From: a virus
Reading direction: 5' to 3' (one strand)
Virus record (IMG/VR): IMGVR_UViG_3300009155_000233
Coordinates: 1 to 25,147 of that record
Length of the DNA stretch: 25,147 nucleotides
The translations under genes were made by a program, and so were the position numbers. Positions within the stretch are counted from its first letter, which is position 1; every line of letters begins with the position of its first letter. The notes under the pieces were generated by a model, which saw nothing but the letters and a program-made list of their open reading frames with translations, was not told the DNA's origin and did not search any database. Below are positions 15,001 to 21,466 of the stretch, piece after piece.

Positions 15001-18000
15001 CCAGAATAAACATTGGCGATGATATAAGCATTGCCCACGTATGTGCTGTTGGCAATGTTCAATGACACTTGATTTAGATCATCTAAGCCATCTGTAACAA
15101 AAGTTGCTGTGGTCCACCCAGGATATGCAACGTTGACTGTTAGGCTACCATCTGTAGGGGTTCCTAAAGTGATTGTGTTACCTTGACCGCCGGATGCAAT
15201 AACTCCAGTGAGTTGACTACCGTTACCAATAAAGAAATTACCAGAAACATTACCAGTTGCTGATACTAACCCACCTGTTAAGATGTTGCCGCCAGTGATG
15301 TTAGCAACACTTATAATATTACCTGTTGCTGATAATATACCACCGGTGAGTAAGTTACCACCTGTAATGTTGCCAGTTGAACTGATCAATCCACCGGTGT
15401 TTACATTTCCGCTGTTGACATTGCCTGTTAAACTTAGGCTTGTACCAGTTGCGGCACCAATGTTGGGTGTGGTTAAGTTAGCGCCGGCTTTGACAATAAT
15501 GTTGCCGGCGCCGTCGAATGCTGTGGTATTCTGATCAACCTTAGCATTAAATTGTGTACCTATTAGACTTAGACCGGCATCAACGTTGGCTGTGTAGGTT
15601 GTGGCTTGACTGAACAAAGCAAAAGAGATATTGCTTGTGCCAAATGTGATTGTGCCTGTTGGTTCGTTAACAACAAACGCTGAACCAGCATTGACATTAC
15701 CGTTTGTGGTAAAGAAGTAGTCGTTTAGGCTTAATTGTTCTGCACTGTTTGATCCATATTGGTCAGCGTCTGTAGAACGCACAATAGCAGTGGCATTGCT
15801 CCAGGTATACACACCATTGTATACTGCATTACCTTCGTTCTTGACCAAGATACGTGTACCAACTGTTTGAACGTTGGCAGTGTCAATTAAATTAAATGAT
15901 CCAGTGGTACTTAGGTAAGCACCAACACCATTACTCACACCATTGGGTTGAGCATACGTGATGGTACCACCTGTAGTTGCGGCCAATGTAGTTGTGGTGG
16001 CTGCATACGTTGGTGAGTGGAACGACAATCCCGTTGACACCATATTGTCAACATATAATTTTGTCGCGGCATCAGTATCTTGTTCTGGATATGCTACGCT
16101 ATTAATAAATGTATTGGCTAATACAATGTTGCCGGCTGGTTGTAGATTTAAATTACCCGAGGCAGTGCTGATGGTTAATGCACCACTAGTAGGACGAATG
16201 CTACTGGTGTTAACATTGCCGGCAATCACATTGCCTGTGACACTTGCAAATCCTGAAGCAAAAATATTGTTGCCTAAAATATTGCCTGTTGCTGTTAGAT
16301 ATCCAGTGGTAGATAATCCTATTGGTCCAGATAAAGTGCCGTCATTGTTAAATGTCCATTGATAAGATCCGCCTGCTGGTTTTACACTAATCTGATAGGC
16401 ACCAGTAATTGCTAGATCCGATGGATTGGTCTGGACAATATTGGCATTAGCAAATGCCAGTGTACCGCCTGTTATGTTTACATTGCCGCCAACAATATTG
16501 CCAGTAGATGATACAAGACCACCTGTAAGCAGATTACCACTAACTGTGTTTCCAACCACACTCACGTTGGCCAAGTTACCAACTTGTGTTAGACTTGAAT
16601 ATAAAACGTTTGAACTTAGTGTGTTACCAATCAATGCATTGGCATTTACACTAGATGCCGCGACACCTGTTAGTTGACTACCGTTACCAATAAAATAGTT
16701 GCCAGATATGTTACCAGTTGCTGAAACAACGCCACCAGTTAATAGATTACCAGCGGTGGCATTGCCAGTGGCAGAGATCAATCCACCTGTGAGTACATTG
16801 CCACCTGTAACGTTGCCACTTAAAGATGCTACCGATCCTAACAAACTAGAACCAGTGACTGTGCCAGTTGAACTTATCAATCCACTTGTAAGTAAGTTTC
16901 CACCAGTTACGTTACTACTTGCGCTCAATACACCAGTTACATAAGCACCTGTAGTAGCAAATACGGCTACGTTGCCTGTACCGCCTACACCAACAGAGAC
17001 ATTACCACCCGAACTGACCACAGTGACATTTGATGTTCCGTTGTTGATATTAGCAACACTGGTGATAACGCCAGTTAGTAACGCACCATTACCAAGAATA
17101 TAATTACCGGTTACGTTACCAGTTGCTGATAACACGCCGCCTGTGAGTATATTGCCACTTGTGACATTGCCTGTAACACTTAGATTGGCTAGATTACCAA
17201 CTTGAGTCAGACTTGAGTACAAGACATTTGAACTTAGTGTGTTACCAGTTAAGGCACTAGCACTCACGTCAGACGCAGTGACTCCGGTTAATTGACTACC
17301 ATTACCAATAAAGTAGTTGCCAGATATATTGGCGGTTGTTATTATAGGACCAGTCAGACTGACCAAGTTACCAGTATAAGTTGGCAAGTAGGCGGCCACA
17401 TCAGCGTTGCTGTATCCGGCTGGTAAACCTGTAATAAATGCGCCATTACCAAGCAAGTACGTGCCAGTAACATTGCCTGTTGCACTTACTTCACCAATGA
17501 TATACGCACCAGTGTTGGCAAATGTTGCAACATTGCTTACACCTGCAGAACTTATTGTTATAGCACCATTGGCAGCCACAATAACATTGCTGTTGCCGTT
17601 TAAGATTGAAGTGCCGGCACTGACTGTGATACCAGTCAGTTGAGATCCATTACCAAAGAAATACCCGCCAGTGACATTTCCGGCTGTGAGTAGATTTCCA
17701 CCAGTGATATTGCCACTGGCGCTGAGAGACGCGGCACCAAATGTACCTGAGATAGCCACATTGCCTGCTGAAACATTACCTGTAACTGACAACGAAGAGC
17801 CAATAAGATTATTGCCATAAACATTGCCAATAGCCGATACAATACTATCAACATTGATATTACCGGCATGAACATTACCGGTATCTACATTACCGCCTGT
17901 GATGTTGCCAGTGGCAGTGATTGATCCAGTGGTAACAAAATTACCACCTTGTATTGTTCCAGTAGCACTAACAATGTAAGATGTTACACTGCCGCCAGGT

Positions 18001-19787
18001 GCATTTAAATTACTACCTCGAATATTGCCCGAGGCTGACACTTGACCACTGGTTGTGATATTGCCGCCAACTACATTGGCGATGGCTGTGACTGTGGTTC
18101 CTGTAACCGTTGAACCAATTAAATTGTTGCCTGTTATATTACCGGCAGCAGAAATTGTTGTATTAACTGTGACTGTGTTAGCATTGACTCTGCCAGCATC
18201 AACATTACCGCCAGTGATGTTACCTGTGGCTGATATCTGTCCTGCGGTCAGTAAATTGCCACCGGTAATGTTGGATGTGGTTGTGACTGGCCCGGTGAGA
18301 CTGACCAAGTTACCGGTGTATGTGGGCAAGAAGGCTGCTACATTGGCATTGCTATAATTTCCTGCTGGAAGATTGGTAAGTTGGCTACCATCACCGATGA
18401 AATATGCGCTGGTTGTAACATTGCCTGTGGCACTTACTGGTCCGCTTACTGTTACATTACCAGCATTGACTCTACCAGTATCAACATTGCCGCCGGTGAT
18501 GTTGCCAACGATAGAAATGTTTCCACCGACGATATTGGCAGTGGTACGCAACAAGCCAGTCATGCTTGACATGCTACCGGTGTATGTGGGCAAGAAGGCT
18601 GCTACATTGGCATTGCTATAATTGCCAACGGGCAAATTTGTGAGTTGGCTACCATCACCGATGAAATATGCGCTGGTAGAGATATTTGCCACTGCTGATA
18701 CTGAGCCACTTGCGGCAATGTTGCTGGCATTAACTTTTCCAGTGTCAAGATTAGCGGCAGTAATATTGCCCGAGGCTAATATTGTACCCGATGTTCGTAA
18801 ATTACCACCGGTGACATTGGCAGTGGTAGTAACTGGCCCTGTTAGACTGACCAAGTTACCGGTGTATGTGGGCAAGAAGGCTGCTACATTGGCATTACCA
18901 TAGTTGGCATTGATACCTGTGAGTAAACTACCATCGCCAATAAAATAACTGCTGGTAGAGATATTACCAATTGCACTTATAGTTGTGCCAACAGTGACGT
19001 AACCTGCGTTCAATCTACCGGTGTTGACATTACCACCTGTAATGTTGCCAGTGGCTGATATCTGTCCGGCTGTGCGTAAGTTGCCGCCGGTGACATTAGC
19101 AGTGGTTGTGACCGGTCCTGTTAGACTAACTAGATTGCCCGTGTATGTGGGCAAGAAAGCCGCCACATTACTATTGCCGTACCCAATGTTGATGCCAGTT
19201 AATAAAGCACCATTACCTAAAATATAATTGCCAGAGATGTTGCCTGTTGCGCTGACTTCGCCTGCAACATACGCACCGGTATTAGCAAACGTTACAACAT
19301 TGCTAGTGCCATTGACTGTGACAAAAATGTTTGACCCTGCTGAGGGTATGAGAATGTTACTTGTGCCGTTTACAACTTCACTACCAGTAGTAGCCACAAT
19401 GCCAGTGAGTTGACTACCATTACCGATAAAATAACCGGCTGTGATATTACCTGTAGTTGTGATACCACCTGTGGTATTGATACCGCCAATACCTAAATAG
19501 ATAGAATTGAAACGCAAACTGGGCGTGCCAATGTCGTAAACATTGTCCAGCCTAGGAAATAAAGTATTATTAAACTGTACTCGTCCAATACCCGACGGGC
19601 TTAGAATTAAATTGCTATTGAGTACTGTGGTGGTAATAGTATTATTACCAATTTGAATGTTACTAAGAACTGGCCCAGCCGCGAAAATCTGATTAAAGTT
19701 TTCGTTGGTATAATCAAACGCGGTCCGTAACGGATCACCTTGCCCGTCATCGGGTACCGCGCCAATGTCAATGATGTACTGTGCCAT
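12096..19787 (-). CDS. Giant phage fibre/adhesin protein with PKD-like domains, 2563 aa
   Basis: The N-terminus (MAQYIIDIGAVPDDGQGDPL, then RTAFDYTNENFNQIF) is a typical opening of marine phage structural proteins. Next: VYDIGTPSLRFNSIYLG, then a shaft with eleven Y(F/I)xG(N/D)G..(L/I)T(G/N) elements and several copies of NVAAFLPTYTGNL (about 90-820); further TGGNLLTGGLISATG repeats; the AATKLYVDN/RILVKNEGNAVYNGVY module (about 1190-1455); four PKD-like segments (about 1590-1990) marked by WQFGDGT, LSFGDGT, FNYGDGN and WSWGDST; an unrecognised beta-rich stretch; and a C-terminal domain (about 2420-2563) with QYFTFAFARPSLANFDIRL and VAGVWLAAPGT, which I recognise from large cyanophage structural proteins. 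No catalytic motif is seen. The start has only a weak Shine-Dalgarno; a late-promoter-like box lies 20 nt upstream. It heads a coupled run with the 497- and 218-aa genes. Probable role: a long virion fibre that binds host glycans or surface proteins. Confidence 0.9.
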   Translation of the reverse strand: MAQYIIDIGAVPDDGQGDPLRTAFDYTNENFNQIFAAGPVLSNIQIGNNTITTTVLNSNLILSPSGIGRVQFNNTLFPRLDNVYDIGTPSLRFNSIYLGIGGINTTGGITTTGNITAGYFIGNGSQLTGIVATTGSEVVNGTSNILIPSAGSNIFVTVNGTSNVVTFANTGAYVAGEVSATGNISGNYILGNGALLTGINIGYGNSNVAAFLPTYTGNLVSLTGPVTTTANVTGGNLRTAGQISATGNITGGNVNTGRLNAGYVTVGTTISAIGNISTSSYFIGDGSLLTGINANYGNANVAAFLPTYTGNLVSLTGPVTTTANVTGGNLRTSGTILASGNITAANLDTGKVNASNIAASGSVSAVANISTSAYFIGDGSQLTNLPVGNYSNANVAAFLPTYTGSMSSMTGLLRTTANIVGGNISIVGNITGGNVDTGRVNAGNVTVSGPVSATGNVTTSAYFIGDGSQLTNLPAGNYSNANVAAFLPTYTGNLVSLTGPVTTTSNITGGNLLTAGQISATGNITGGNVDAGRVNANTVTVNTTISAAGNITGNNLIGSTVTGTTVTAIANVVGGNITTSGQVSASGNIRGSNLNAPGGSVTSYIVSATGTIQGGNFVTTGSITATGNITGGNVDTGNVHAGNINVDSIVSAIGNVYGNNLIGSSLSVTGNVSAGNVAISGTFGAASLSASGNITGGNLLTAGNVTGGYFFGNGSQLTGITVSAGTSILNGNSNVIVAANGAITISSAGVSNVATFANTGAYIIGEVSATGNVTGTYLLGNGAFITGLPAGYSNADVAAYLPTYTGNLVSLTGPIITTANISGNYFIGNGSQLTGVTASDVSASALTGNTLSSNVLYSSLTQVGNLANLSVTGNVTSGNILTGGVLSATGNVTGNYILGNGALLTGVITSVANINNGTSNVTVVSSGGNVSVGVGGTGNVAVFATTGAYVTGVLSASSNVTGGNLLTSGLISSTGTVTGSSLLGSVASLSGNVTGGNVLTGGLISATGNATAGNLLTGGVVSATGNISGNYFIGNGSQLTGVAASSVNANALIGNTLSSNVLYSSLTQVGNLANVSVVGNTVSGNLLTGGLVSSTGNIVGGNVNITGGTLAFANANIVQTNPSDLAITGAYQISVKPAGGSYQWTFNNDGTLSGPIGLSTTGYLTATGNILGNNIFASGFASVTGNVIAGNVNTSSIRPTSGALTISTASGNLNLQPAGNIVLANTFINSVAYPEQDTDAATKLYVDNMVSTGLSFHSPTYAATTTTLAATTGGTITYAQPNGVSNGVGAYLSTTGSFNLIDTANVQTVGTRILVKNEGNAVYNGVYTWSNATAIVRSTDADQYGSNSAEQLSLNDYFFTTNGNVNAGSAFVVNEPTGTITFGTSNISFALFSQATTYTANVDAGLSLIGTQFNAKVDQNTTAFDGAGNIIVKAGANLTTPNIGAATGTSLSLTGNVNSGNVNTGGLISSTGNITGGNLLTGGILSATGNIISVANITGGNILTGGLVSATGNVSGNFFIGNGSQLTGVIASGGQGNTITLGTPTDGSLTVNVAYPGWTTATFVTDGLDDLNQVSLNIANSTYVGNAYIIANVYSGPSPLTVAFTSYYIGNPNSFLWQFGDGTANATTANATHTFSNASGGTYTVTFTAYNTNGTYNGNAANGAKGSTSTANISNIVLYTPSPIPSFTLSSNSFNTGNIITITNTSQYVVWYDLSFGDGTANFTAGPGLGNTSFTNVTHQYNSVSANADSLYSVILSGTSNTAGPSNVTVVSSASNVKVYAPQTGNVFVTANRANVINGLGVISFRNDSNGTPGNTASFGAQQLYNFNYGDGNVGNVNVGTGIAGNPSAANVTNTFALSAANQAANAYQQFTANLFLYTGYSSSPAKSGNITITVEPQTRANYIGTTANVVTDATANTGNARVGYLYTDYNSSNRSTFTFQNTSQNSNLANWSWGDSTFSNGVSNVANTLHTYNSTGAFTVSLTANGTPNGITSTAQSNTISNVGYIFIASNPTAPTNLSGFSNLAIVNTSEGTSPLLAAGARDASGGNIVANGTSVTRFATTTTIATAGNIVNANTGISSSQLTANLFAYVNNANAGNVTFSNVSNTVGTSGALVITQDRDLHVANAAVPSYFYKVFNANISCALSSLGTGYNNYKLVDSVTGNTNYVGFVKDNLNSSPSLVTANTAVVEATAGTYRYISGIPYYNTGSPTITIANLEVANLSGQTFRSADPFILASGTVLEGSGALVSATQTKALSTINNAASSFLTGSNLNANVGVASNYTLGNMTGNLTGANNVVATLQANIFNVIGTSTTVQLPANIQMYAGANSGINEQAIVANVASNTQVALRVVMSTAGNTPVFANSINYYTSNAWSGAQTIANTPEAVVRYGVLQRYAVDLSTGYLPVGPNLSISGNRTSTQYFTFAFARPSLANFDIRLTTTTGVAGVWLAAPGTTIDSGGFSSPTPGFPGPTSTINGWLEAFTQYAGSGVPGAAIATGGNGSNGCALTGADVIPLNTAIANVAYTMTLGSQNAANSTGTNILIRIALASGQSITALSIGVAT
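13810..15010 (-). repeat. Four PKD-like domain segments in the 2563-aa protein
   Basis: Each segment has the PKD hallmark, a (W/F/Y)-x-(F/W/Y)-G-D-(G/S) turn. The first, second and fourth are clearest and are followed by a T(Y/F)..(G)xYTVTLTA-like strand. Segment 1: SFLWQFGDGT then THTFSNASGGTYTVTFTAYN. Segment 2: WYDLSFGDGT then THQYNSVSANADSLYSVILS. Segment 3: LYNFNYGDGN. Segment 4: LANWSWGDST then HTYNSTGAFTVSLTANG. The DNA copies are clearly diverged. Confidence 0.72.
15426..16216. repeat. Inter-gene shared module, copy in the 2563-aa gene (pairs with about 6404-7200)
   Basis: Homologous to 6404-7200 in the 2501-aa gene at an offset of 9022 nt, falling to about 9016 nt after a two-codon indel. 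Shared protein parts include AATKLYVDN, GTITYAQPNG, AYLSTTGSFNLIDTANVQTV, LNDYFFTTNGNVNAG and ANLTTPNIGAATGTSL. Confidence 0.8.
17345..19210 (-). repeat. Tandem ~270-nt coding repeat (NVAAFLPTYTGNL units)
   Basis: The N-terminal shaft of the 2563-aa gene holds tandem units, each with Y(F/I)(I/L)G(D/N)G, LT(G/N), Y(S/G)N(A/S)NVAAFLPTYTGN, LVSLTGPVTTTANV and TGGN parts. The plus-strand mark GTATGTGGGCAAGAA recurs at 18317, 18582, 18864 and 19143, giving steps of 265, 282 and 279 nt. A more diverged copy lies near 17370. Some stretches of 30-45 nt are identical between copies, making this a good substrate for unequal recombination. Confidence 0.85.
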
Positions 19788-19806
19788 AAATTAGAGTCTC
19801 TGAGTG

Positions 19807-19814
19807 TATTTACC
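19807..19814 (-). promoter_or_regulatory. Candidate late promoter box (GGTAAATA) before the 2563-aa gene
   Basis: The minus strand reads GGTAAATA; the last six bases match the T4 late consensus. It lies 20 nt before the ATG at 19787, in the 59-nt gap after the 195-aa gene. Similar spacing is seen for the box at 666-673. There is no -35 element to support it. Confidence 0.3.
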
Positions 19815-19846
19815 GCAATCAAATATACTTGAGAACTCGAGCAAAA

Positions 19847-20434
19847 TCAAAGGTCTTGACCGGTATTCACACGATCTTGAAACAGTTGCATTGGTATGTG
19901 TAGTAGATTGTTAAAGACTTTTAACTCTCTTATGTCTGCTGTGGTTGTACCACACACACGTACAAACGTTATTTGCGGGAAATCTTGAGCAATTGTACAC
20001 AATTGTTTGACCCAGTTTCCTGTGTAGGTAGGTGCGGCATCAGGTTTCTTGTAAAAATCCGTACCAGCATACACATTGTTGAACTTTTGATTCACCGTAG
20101 GACCCAGATCAAATCCCAACAGATAGATAGTTTTGTGCCCATCTAGTGCCGCAAGAGCGGTGGCTATAGGTCCCGAACTGTTGCTGTGATACTTTTTGGG
20201 CACAGGTAATGCACCAAGTCCGGTTACGGGTTTGCGAGTATAAAATCTGTGATTTTTGCTATAGCCAGAATTTTGTATACTTTCTGCGATGGGTCGATCT
20301 GTGGCTACAAGACAATCGGGTTCAAAATCTCTGTAGAGTCCGTTACAGCCGTAGATCTTGCCCAATGGTCTTAATTGATTTAAATCCACGGCTTGTCGAC
20401 TGATGCCGTTGCCACATACAAATGCTAGGGTCAT
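19847..20434 (-). CDS. Sialyltransferase-like/DUF115-like Rossmann-fold protein, 195 aa
   Basis: The chain starts with a strand and a glycine turn, MTLAFVCGNGISR (GNG at 8-10), then IYGCNGLYRDFEPDCLVATD (27-46), SSGPIATALAALDG (86-99), IYLLGFDL (103-110) and NNVYAGTDFY (119-128). The order GNG...S, CN..Y, SG...A..A, IYL.G.D resembles bacterial GT42 sialyltransferases of the CstII kind and the related MptE/DUF115 fold. Proteins with the same GNG-SR and YGCN-LYRDF-PD pattern occur in marine T4-like phages as hypotheticals. At 195 residues it is shorter than GT42 enzymes (about 260-290), so activity is uncertain. A strong AAGGAGG ribosome-binding site lies 7 nt before the ATG, but inside a hairpin (20435-20466). 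It lies between a virion gene and the giant fibre gene. A nucleotide-sugar-binding role is inferred, not shown. Confidence 0.8.
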   Translation of the reverse strand: MTLAFVCGNGISRQAVDLNQLRPLGKIYGCNGLYRDFEPDCLVATDRPIAESIQNSGYSKNHRFYTRKPVTGLGALPVPKKYHSNSSGPIATALAALDGHKTIYLLGFDLGPTVNQKFNNVYAGTDFYKKPDAAPTYTGNWVKQLCTIAQDFPQITFVRVCGTTTADIRELKVFNNLLHIPMQLFQDRVNTGQDL

Positions 20435-20466
20435 AAAAAATCCTCCTTGTAGTTAGCAAGGAGGAT
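20435..20466 (-). terminator. Terminator-like hairpin that contains the ribosome-binding site of the 195-aa gene
   Basis: On the minus strand, ATCCTCCTTG (20466-20457), a 7-nt loop and CAAGGAGGAT (20449-20440) form a perfect 10-bp stem. Six T residues (20440-20435, the first closing the stem) and then the ATG at 20434 follow directly. It thus has the form of an intrinsic terminator for the 278-aa gene upstream (stop at 20483). The 3' arm carries the AAGGAGG Shine-Dalgarno (20448-20442) of the next gene, and the 5' arm is its perfect anti-Shine-Dalgarno. Both termination and translational masking are plausible. Confidence 0.7.
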
Positions 20467-20482
20467 GTTGGGAGGTTACAAA

Positions 20483-21319
20483 TTAACTTGTAACGTTTAC
20501 CACTTGAGCCAACTGTAAAGAACCGTTGTTTGCGTCCACACCGTTGATAATCTCTGCACCAGACCATGTGACTGTACCTTCGTCTGTGAAGAAGTTGGTT
20601 ACATAGAAGTTTTCACTTGAGTAGATGTTTTCACCAGTGTTGTTGTTGCTATAGTTGCCATAAGTCATGCCGTTCCAGTCACGGATCCACTTGTTGGTGA
20701 TGTAACTAGCGTACACCGCGGCTGAGTCGCCTACTGAGTATTCAATACTCATGTAACCGGCTGTTAGTGCGCCTACGGCTGCATTTTCCAAAATGCAAAT
20801 TCCAACTGGATATGCAGTACCTGATCCTGACCCAACTGCTACCGCAGTAAAGATATCGCCAGCGGCTGCGTTGACACCAGCACCACATGCCTGCCAGTCT
20901 GTTGTACCAACAACAGCAATTTGATATGCCTGTCCGATAATTAAACTTTCATCAGCAGTGGTACTGGCTGTGTAAGCAACCAAGAACTTATGCGCACCTT
21001 TCTGACGAATAAGACGACCAATTCCGCCAGTTGTGCTTGTTCCATCTGCTAACAAAATGTTTACCGCAGCCGAAACCTCTGGAAATGTAGTACTAGGAGT
21101 ACTAGTAGCAGGTGAGCCGCCAACCACGCCCACAAACTGATCTGAATTAAGAGTGTCTGCTGAGTTATATGGTGTTGCTGGTGAAGTCAAACTACCAAAG
21201 TTTGGAAAGCCAGCATCAGTTAAGATGGTTTGGTTGTAGGTTGTGACCTCAGGATTAGAACCAGTAACTGTACTACCGGAACCAACGTTGTTTTTTTGAA
21301 TTTTAAGTGCTCTTCCCAT
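20483..21319 (-). CDS. Putative phage virion structural protein, 278 aa
   Basis: It opens MGRALKIQKNNVGSGS, followed by GFPNFGSL, FVGVVGG (about 63-69), IGRLIRQKGAHKFLV (about 99-113), a Gly/Ala-rich central part, then YASYITNKWIRDWNG and NFYVTNFFTDEGTVTW. The M(G/A)RALKI opening, the VGVVGG turn and the I.RQKG..KFLV strand are familiar from a conserved structural protein of marine T4-like phages with no assigned position. No signal peptide, transmembrane helix or catalytic motif is present; it looks like a beta-rich, soluble virion part. The ATG follows TAAGGAG with about 8 nt spacing. A candidate late promoter lies about 92 nt upstream, and a terminator-like hairpin begins 17 nt after its stop, so it may be a single-gene transcript made in large amounts. 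A head or tail decoration role is a guess. Confidence 0.8.
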   Translation of the reverse strand: MGRALKIQKNNVGSGSTVTGSNPEVTTYNQTILTDAGFPNFGSLTSPATPYNSADTLNSDQFVGVVGGSPATSTPSTTFPEVSAAVNILLADGTSTTGGIGRLIRQKGAHKFLVAYTASTTADESLIIGQAYQIAVVGTTDWQACGAGVNAAAGDIFTAVAVGSGSGTAYPVGICILENAAVGALTAGYMSIEYSVGDSAAVYASYITNKWIRDWNGMTYGNYSNNNTGENIYSSENFYVTNFFTDEGTVTWSGAEIINGVDANNGSLQLAQVVNVTS

Positions 21320-21402
21320 TTGATTTCTCCTTATAGAAGCCCTATGCCGGTTCTATCGGCTACGCGGTGGGTATTAATCGCCGCATAAAACGCCAAATTG
21401 CG

Positions 21403-21432
21403 TTGACAAGTATTTATGGAAAACGGTTTTAT
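21403..21432 (+). promoter_or_regulatory. Candidate sigma-70 promoter for the plus-strand glycosyltransferase
   Basis: A perfect TTGACA (21403-21408), an 18-nt spacer and TTTTAT (21427-21432, four of six consensus bases) lie ahead of the only plus-strand gene. Start of transcription would fall near 21439, before the ATG at 21467 but after the ATG at 21416. The box overlaps the minus-strand late-promoter candidate at 21411-21418. The -10 is weak. Confidence 0.4.
21411..21418 (-). promoter_or_regulatory. Candidate T4-type late promoter box (CATAAATA)
   Basis: The minus strand reads CATAAATA, one mismatch from TATAAATA, about 92 nt before the ATG of the 278-aa structural gene. It lies in the intergenic region between divergent genes, where a promoter is needed. 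It sits within the spacer of the plus-strand promoter candidate. Confidence 0.45.
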
Positions 21433-21466
21433 TTTACCCGGCATGGCGGTTTTCTTAAATATCTTC

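Noticed and set aside
17345-19210. Regularly spaced repeats that could suggest a CRISPR array.
   Set aside because: Units are about 270 nt, lie in frame in a fibre gene, have unequal steps and no short palindromic repeats with unique spacers.
2378-19787. Diversity-generating retroelement for the fibres.
   Set aside because: No reverse transcriptase gene, no template/variable pair with adenine-specific changes and no C-type lectin variable end was seen. The repeat differences are mostly at third positions and of all kinds.
21416-21466. Upstream ATG at 21416 as the start of the TPR glycosyltransferase.
   Set aside because: The extra 17 residues (MENGFILPG...) have no TPR character, no Shine-Dalgarno precedes them, and the best promoter candidate would start transcripts after this ATG. 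It remains possible.
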